A stretch of DNA of 64,000 nt from Synergistaceae bacterium (lineage in GTDB: Bacteria; Synergistota; Synergistia; Synergistales; Aminobacteriaceae): NCBI GenBank assembly GCA_031267575.1, contig JAIRYN010000008.1, forward strand, positions 18,295 to 82,294, given 5' to 3'. The position numbers and the translations under genes were made by a program. Position 1 is the first letter of the stretch. Each line of letters opens with the position of its first letter. The notes below the pieces were generated by a model, which was given only the letters and a program-made list of their open reading frames with translations, ran no database searches and was not told where the DNA came from. Of the stretch, positions 60,270-64,000 are shown one piece after another.

Positions 60270-61439
60270 TTGAAACTCGGAAGAGCGGTCGCGCTGATAT
60301 TGGCAATTTTGTCGTGTTTAGGGGGTTTGGCTTGGGGCGCGGAAGAGCCGATACGAATAGGGTATTTGGCAGCCATCACCGGAGACGCCGCCGTTTGGGG
60401 ACAAGCTGAACAAGGAGGAGCTCGCCTTTACGTGAAACATATCAACGAAAAGGGCGGTCTTCTGGGCAGGCCGGTGGAGCTTATCCTCTACGACACCCGA
60501 GGCAAAGCCGAGGACGCGCTTAACGCGGTAAAACGGATGATCTTCGAGGACAAGGTCGTGGCCATTGGAGGCAGTAACTACAGTAGCATCCAACTCGCCA
60601 TCGCCTCCGTGGTGGACCAAAACAAAATCCCGACCGTGGCCAGCGCCGCCACCAACCCCACGGTGACGGTAGACCCCGACACGGGGAAAGTTCGTCCCTA
60701 CATGTTCCGTATCACTTACACCGACCCCTACCAAGGAAAGGTCATCGCCGACTACTTGATCGAGAAGCGTGGCGCCAAAAAGCTAGCGGTTCTCGGTGAC
60801 ATCGGCAGCGCTTATTCCGAGGGATTGACGGAGTTCCTCCAAAACCGAGCCGACGAATTGGGCGTGGAACACAAGTTTTGGGCTTTTCGAGAGGGAGACG
60901 TGGACTTCCGCGCACAGATCACGGAGGCTCGTAACTGGGGCGCCGACGCCATCGCCCTGACGATGCTTTATAAAGAAATGGGCCTCGTAATCAAGCAGGC
61001 GGTGGAGGCGGGCTGGAAACCACAGTTCATGGGAGGGGACGGAGTGAGCCCCAATATCTTCGAGATCGCGGGAAACGACGGCATGGAGGGGACCTTCTGG
61101 GTTCAGGCCATGAGTTACACAGATCCCAAGGTGGTGGCGCTGAACGAAGTCTACGAAAAGGAGTTTGGCGAGAAGGCCACGGAACCTACGAACCTGGTGG
61201 CCGCCTATGACATCATGACGTTCATCGGCAACGCCATCGCCGTGGCTGGGACAACGGAGGGACCCGCTATAGCGAAGGCTATGGAAACCACCAAAGGCCT
61301 AGAAGTGACGCATTTCACTTGGACGGTGGACGAGGCGACCCATAATCCTCTGAACAAGCCGGCCGCGGTTCTGACGGGTAAAAGCGGGGAGCTGGTTTTT
61401 GTGGAATATTGGGCTCCTCAGGACGCGGCAAATCAGTAG
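60270..61439 (+). CDS. Branched-chain amino acid-type ABC binding protein (LivK-like)
   Basis: The 389-residue protein starts at TTG 60270, seven bases after AGGAGGA; GTG 60264 is too close to that site. It has a signal peptide (GRAVALILAILSCLGGLAWGAEE) and the Peripla_BP_6 fold: IRIGYLAAITGDAAVWGQAEQGGARLYVKHINEKGG, IGGSNYSSIQLAIASVVDQNKIP, and VVALNEVYEKEFGEKATEPTNLVAAYD. It binds amino acids or related compounds. No LivHMGF genes follow; the next gene is guaA, so the rest of the transporter must lie elsewhere. Confidence 0.9.
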   Translation: MKLGRAVALILAILSCLGGLAWGAEEPIRIGYLAAITGDAAVWGQAEQGGARLYVKHINEKGGLLGRPVELILYDTRGKAEDALNAVKRMIFEDKVVAIGGSNYSSIQLAIASVVDQNKIPTVASAATNPTVTVDPDTGKVRPYMFRITYTDPYQGKVIADYLIEKRGAKKLAVLGDIGSAYSEGLTEFLQNRADELGVEHKFWAFREGDVDFRAQITEARNWGADAIALTMLYKEMGLVIKQAVEAGWKPQFMGGDGVSPNIFEIAGNDGMEGTFWVQAMSYTDPKVVALNEVYEKEFGEKATEPTNLVAAYDIMTFIGNAIAVAGTTEGPAIAKAMETTKGLEVTHFTWTVDEATHNPLNKPAAVLTGKSGELVFVEYWAPQDAANQ

Positions 61440-61453
61440 TTGCCGTTTAATGA

Positions 61454-61482
61454 TTCGGCCCGCCCTAACCCGGCGGGCCGAA
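61454..61482 (+). promoter_or_regulatory. Strong hairpin between the binding-protein gene and guaA
   Basis: TTCGGCCCGCC (61454-61464) pairs perfectly with GGCGGGCCGAA (61472-61482). No T-run follows (AACGCTG), so it is more likely a transcript-stabilising or attenuating hairpin than a classical terminator. It ends 11 bp before the guaA ribosome-binding site. Confidence 0.7.
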
Positions 61483-61505
61483 CGCTGAATCAGGAGGTCA
61501 GCCGT

Positions 61506-63032
61506 TTGGATAATATCGTGATCATCGATTGCGGGTCGCAGTTTACCCAGCTCATCGCCCGGCGGGTGCGCGAGATGAAAATCCACAGTACGATTTTACC
61601 CTGGGACGTGTCGACCGTCCGAGTCCGCGAACAGGCGCCTTCGGGGATCATCATTTCAGGAGGGCCCGATAGCGTTAACGATGAAGGCGCTATCGCCATT
61701 CAGGGGGAAATCTTGGATTTGGGCGTGCCAGTATTGGGCGTATGCTACGGAATGCAGCTCTTGGCGAAATTCTTGGGTGGTCAGGTTGTCAGCGGAGAGA
61801 AACATGAGTACGGCACAACCCCCATCGAGAGAAAAGGGGAGTCCAGGCTGTTCAAAGAAGTTCCTGGCTCCTTCGAGGTTCTGATGAGTCATGGGGATCG
61901 CGTGAAGCAGGTCCCACCGAACTTCCAAGCCACGGCGGACACGAAGCACGGAGTGATCGCGGCGATGGAAAGCGACGACGGCCGTTTTTTTGGGCTCCAA
62001 TTTCACCCGGAGGTGGAACACACGCAACACGGATCACTCATTTTGCGGCACTTCCTTTTCGACGTTTGCAGCTGTAAAGGAGATTGGGACCTGGGAAACT
62101 GGGTGGAACGCTCCGTGAAGGTCATCCGATCCCAGGTGGGAGAGGGACGCGTCGTTTGCGGCCTTTCGGGAGGAGTGGACTCCAGCGTGGCGGCGGCCCT
62201 CGTTCACAGGGCTGTGGGCAAACAGTTGGAGTGTGTCTTCGTCGATAACGGGCTGATGCGCCTCGACGAAACGCGCCAGGTGTTGAAGTCTTACGACGGC
62301 CTGGGGTTGTCTACGCGCCACGTGGACGCGTCGGAGCTTTTTCTGAACCGCCTGGCGAGTGTGACCGACCCAGAGAGCAAGCGAAAAATCATTGGAGAAC
62401 TTTTCATCAAAGTATTCGAGGGTGAAGCGAGCAAGATCGGATCGGTGAAGTGGCTTTTGCAGGGGACGATCTACCCGGACGTGATCGAGAGTGGCAGCAA
62501 GAAGGGATCGGCAGTTATCAAGTCTCATCACAACGTGGGCGGACTGCCGGAGCGGATGAATCTGAATTTGTTGGAGCCCCTACGCGACCTGTTCAAGGAC
62601 GAAGTTCGGGAGATAGGCCACATATTGGGTATTCCTGGTGAGATCGTGGATCGTCAGCCCTTTCCAGGTCCGGGCCTGGCGGTGCGCTGTCTAGGGGAGA
62701 TCACCCGAGAACGTCTGGATACCCTGCGGGCCGCGGACGCCATTTTCACAGAGGAACTTATACGTAGCGGACTTTACCACAAAATTTGGCAGTCGTTTTG
62801 CGTTCTCCTGCCTGTGCGGACGGTGGGCGTCATGGGCGATGGGCGAACTTACAGCGAAGTACTGGCTCTCCGCGCCGTGGAGTCCTCGGACGCCATGACC
62901 GCTAATTGGGCGAGACTTCCCGGAGAGCTGCTGGACCTCGTCGCGAAACGGATCTGTAACGAGGTTCGGGGCATCAATCGGGTAGTTCTGGACGTTACCT
63001 CGAAACCCCCTGCCACCATAGAGTGGGAATAA
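61506..63032 (+). CDS. guaA: GMP synthase (glutamine-hydrolysing)
   Basis: GuaA converts XMP to GMP using glutamine and ATP. The 508-residue product has the amidotransferase domain with Cys in GVCYGMQ and the His/Glu pair in QFHPEVEHTQ, the PP-loop ATP site LSGGVDSSVAA, and the C-terminal dimerisation domain with RQPFPGPGLAVR and the family end PPATIEWE. TTG 61506 is chosen because AGGAGG lies eight bases before it and the protein then begins MDNIVIIDCGSQ, the normal N-terminus. Length fits the family. Confidence 0.97.
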   Translation: MDNIVIIDCGSQFTQLIARRVREMKIHSTILPWDVSTVRVREQAPSGIIISGGPDSVNDEGAIAIQGEILDLGVPVLGVCYGMQLLAKFLGGQVVSGEKHEYGTTPIERKGESRLFKEVPGSFEVLMSHGDRVKQVPPNFQATADTKHGVIAAMESDDGRFFGLQFHPEVEHTQHGSLILRHFLFDVCSCKGDWDLGNWVERSVKVIRSQVGEGRVVCGLSGGVDSSVAAALVHRAVGKQLECVFVDNGLMRLDETRQVLKSYDGLGLSTRHVDASELFLNRLASVTDPESKRKIIGELFIKVFEGEASKIGSVKWLLQGTIYPDVIESGSKKGSAVIKSHHNVGGLPERMNLNLLEPLRDLFKDEVREIGHILGIPGEIVDRQPFPGPGLAVRCLGEITRERLDTLRAADAIFTEELIRSGLYHKIWQSFCVLLPVRTVGVMGDGRTYSEVLALRAVESSDAMTANWARLPGELLDLVAKRICNEVRGINRVVLDVTSKPPATIEWE

Positions 63033-63119
63033 ACAGTTCATGAGAGTAAACAGTATTGAAATATGACTGAGTTAATATATGTAATGTAGTTATGTTAATA
63101 TATGTAATATAGTAATGTA

Positions 63120-63275
63120 TGCTCGTGCTGTGGACAGAAGTTAGAACAGTTGTCGCTATCGGTTCGGGAGTGGATATATCCGCAATGAGGCGTACATCAT
63201 GACCGAGATGTGAACGCAGCGATCAATTTAAGAAATTACGCCGTGAGTTCCACGGTATCAGCCTGTGGAGAGTAA
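63120..63275 (+). pseudogene. TnpB C-terminal relic (second lineage) with stop in the zinc finger
   Basis: The plus strand reads CSCCGQKLEQLSLSVREW, then IYPQ-stop-GVHHDRDVNAAINL and RNYAVSSTVSACGE before TAA at 63273-63275. The TGA stands where the second zinc-finger Cys should be, so one base change has broken the finger. The RuvC-III motif HDRDVNAAINLRNYA belongs to a different TnpB lineage from the relics at 18 and 60 kb. Confidence 0.82.
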
Positions 63276-63388
63276 AGTTCTGGTCGTCGTCGCGAGATGG
63301 CGGTGAAACTGGCCTCAGTGAAGCAGGAAGTCAGCTTCGAATCTGTTTAGACAGATTTGAATAGGTCTGACGGAACGGAGTAAGAACG

Positions 63389-63480
63389 ACAGGCGTGGGA
63401 ATGTCGGAAAGCGACAAGACGGTGAAAACACTCGACGAGTTTGCGAAAGGCTTTCAGACACGGAATCCACGCCTGTTTTC
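63389..63480 (+). ncRNA. Candidate structured RNA or large terminator after the TnpB relic
   Basis: ACAGGCGTGG (63389-63398) pairs perfectly with CCACGCCTGT (63467-63476), followed by TTTTC. The enclosed 68 nt contain at least one further perfect helix, TGTCG/CGACA (63402-63416), and a possible GTG-AAAA-CAC hairpin (63422-63431), giving a multi-branch fold. Just before, AATCTGT/ACAGATT forms another hairpin (63340-63357). It could be the omega RNA 3' region of the adjacent TnpB relic or an independent RNA. No fold calculation was possible. Confidence 0.35.
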
Positions 63481-63510
63481 TTTCTGCCCACTCCGATCCT
63501 TTTAGTGTAC

Positions 63511-63540
63511 TAATACCTACTCATAAGTAGTAGGTACATT
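63511..63540. repeat. Hairpin TACCTAC/GTAGGTA
   Basis: TACCTAC (63514-63520) pairs with GTAGGTA (63530-63536). It lies just beyond the stop of the third TnpB relic and may be its end hairpin. Confidence 0.45.
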
Positions 63541-63559
63541 TCGCATAGTATTTCCTTGA

Positions 63560-63680
63560 CTATGCAGTCAAAGAAAAAGCTGAATCTCGCAAAGCTCGTA
63601 GAAATATTCCACGAGCGCCGTTGTAGTCCCGATCTACAACAATATTCCCATCTTTAATAAATTTCGCGTTTCCAATATCC
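63560..63680 (-). pseudogene. TnpB C-terminal relic (third lineage)
   Basis: On the minus strand the frame reads DIGNAKFIKDGNIVVDRDYN then GARGIFLRALRDSAFSLTA and TAG at 63562-63560. DRDxNGARxIFLRAL is the RuvC-III region of the TnpB branch with NGAR in place of NAA. Upstream the frame is closed and the zinc finger lost. Tandem AATCTCATTTCCTCA units occur at 63686-63716. Confidence 0.78.
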
Positions 63681-63807
63681 TTAAAATCTCATTTCCTCAA
63701 AATCTCATTTCCTCAGCAGAAAAGAGACTCGGGTTATGAAGGTATAATAGTTCCAAGAAATAGGACCACCACCTAAGAAAAATAAGAAAAAACATGGGCA
63801 TTGAAGT

Positions 63808-63856
63808 GATCTATCCCAAGTCTCGTTTGAAGCGATCTGTCCCAAACCTCGTTTGA
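63808..63856. repeat. Direct repeat of 23 bp
   Basis: GATCTATCCCAAGTCTCG plus TTTGA (63808-63830) recurs with three changes at 63834-63856. TATAAT at 63744-63749 in GAAGGTATAATAG could be a promoter, but nothing coding follows on the plus strand. Otherwise 63690-63924 holds nothing I recognise. Confidence 0.55.
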
Positions 63857-63924
63857 GTAAAGCAAATGCGTTGCTTCCGCGCCGTGATTATACGAGCCGC
63901 CGTGAACGTACATCAGAAAACACC

Positions 63925-64000
63925 TCAATTAAGCTCCCCCAGTTCGCTTTGCAAGGCAATAATTTCTTTATCGTTCGACAAGAACTCCGCAAGGTCCGAG
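63925..64000 (-). CDS. C-terminal tail of a gene continuing past the window
   Basis: The minus strand enters the window in frame and reads SDLAEFLSNDKEIIALQSEL then GELN and TGA (63927-63925). Only 24 residues are visible, an acidic helix-forming tail. Family cannot be told. Confidence 0.4.
   Translation of the reverse strand, partial: SDLAEFLSNDKEIIALQSELGELN

Noticed and set aside
1..64000. tRNA and rRNA genes
   Set aside because: No cloverleaf ending in a TTC-loop pattern and no rRNA-like segment was noticed on reading; a dedicated tRNA scan was not possible here.
63033..64000. Group II intron as the source of the structured segment
   Set aside because: No reverse transcriptase, no domain V-like sequence; the adjacent TnpB relic is a simpler explanation.

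Overview
This 64-kb window looks like chromosome from an anaerobic, amino-acid- or organic-acid-fermenting diderm bacterium, most likely a member of the Synergistota. That placement is inferred from gene content and was not tested: TRAP and ABC uptake systems, an OPT/DUF917/DUF1177 peptide-related cluster, periplasmic alpha-2-macroglobulin, RND efflux, many TTG and GTG starts behind strong Shine-Dalgarno sequences, and many IS200/IS605 relics. No rRNA, tRNA or CRISPR array was recognised.

Layout, left to right. 1-1.4 kb: a GntR regulator cut by the window edge, and an Rpn-family nuclease gene. 1.5-8.5 kb: a large alpha-2-macroglobulin and a convergent M48 (CAAX-type) membrane protease. 9-14.3 kb: a minus-strand ribose-type ABC operon (binding protein, cyclase-family hydrolase, an ATPase fused to a permease, a second permease) with a clear promoter and operator. 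14.5-15.6 kb: a divergent HxlR regulator and PAS-like protein sharing palindromic operators. 15.8-18.1 kb: cobT overlapping a class II aldolase-family gene. 18.2-20.7 kb: a TnpB relic, then folP, folK and a 53-residue zinc-ribbon protein. 20.9-24.8 kb: a TRAP transporter operon with a zinc alcohol dehydrogenase. 25-33 kb: a long minus-strand run (143-residue protein, CapD/FlaA1-like dehydratase, tex, BaiN-type flavoprotein, CobB-like pseudoenzyme) separated by minisatellites. 33.2-35.2 kb: a prophage-like repressor and divergent replication-type gene with an operator inside the promoter spacer. 35.2-37.2 kb: a PocR/LytS-type kinase and an AraC-type response regulator whose phosphoacceptor Asp is Asn. 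37.3-41.8 kb: DUF1177, OPT transporter and DUF917 with a broken TnpB between the first two. 42.4-47.2 kb: a TetR-MFP-RND efflux operon. 47.6-50.6 kb: an OmpR/BaeS-type two-component pair whose 3' end is duplicated on the far side of a small Ser/Gln-rich gene.

50.7-60 kb is a defence island: a truncated DUF3644 gene, an IetS-like subtilase, an IetA-like AAA+ ATPase and a single-chain Type ISP restriction-modification enzyme of about 1,616 residues. The last three are on one strand, and the RM and ATPase reading frames overlap, so they look like one transcriptional unit. This is the strongest candidate for an unusual system here. 60-63 kb holds a TnpB tail, a LivK-like binding protein and guaA. 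The last kilobase contains two further TnpB relics from different lineages, a possible structured RNA and the tail of a gene that continues beyond the window.

Two themes run through the region. First, five or more degenerate TnpB (IS200/IS605) relics and solo right-end hairpins are present, with no intact transposase. Second, short tandem duplications of about 4-27 bp are very common, both between genes and in frame inside them.
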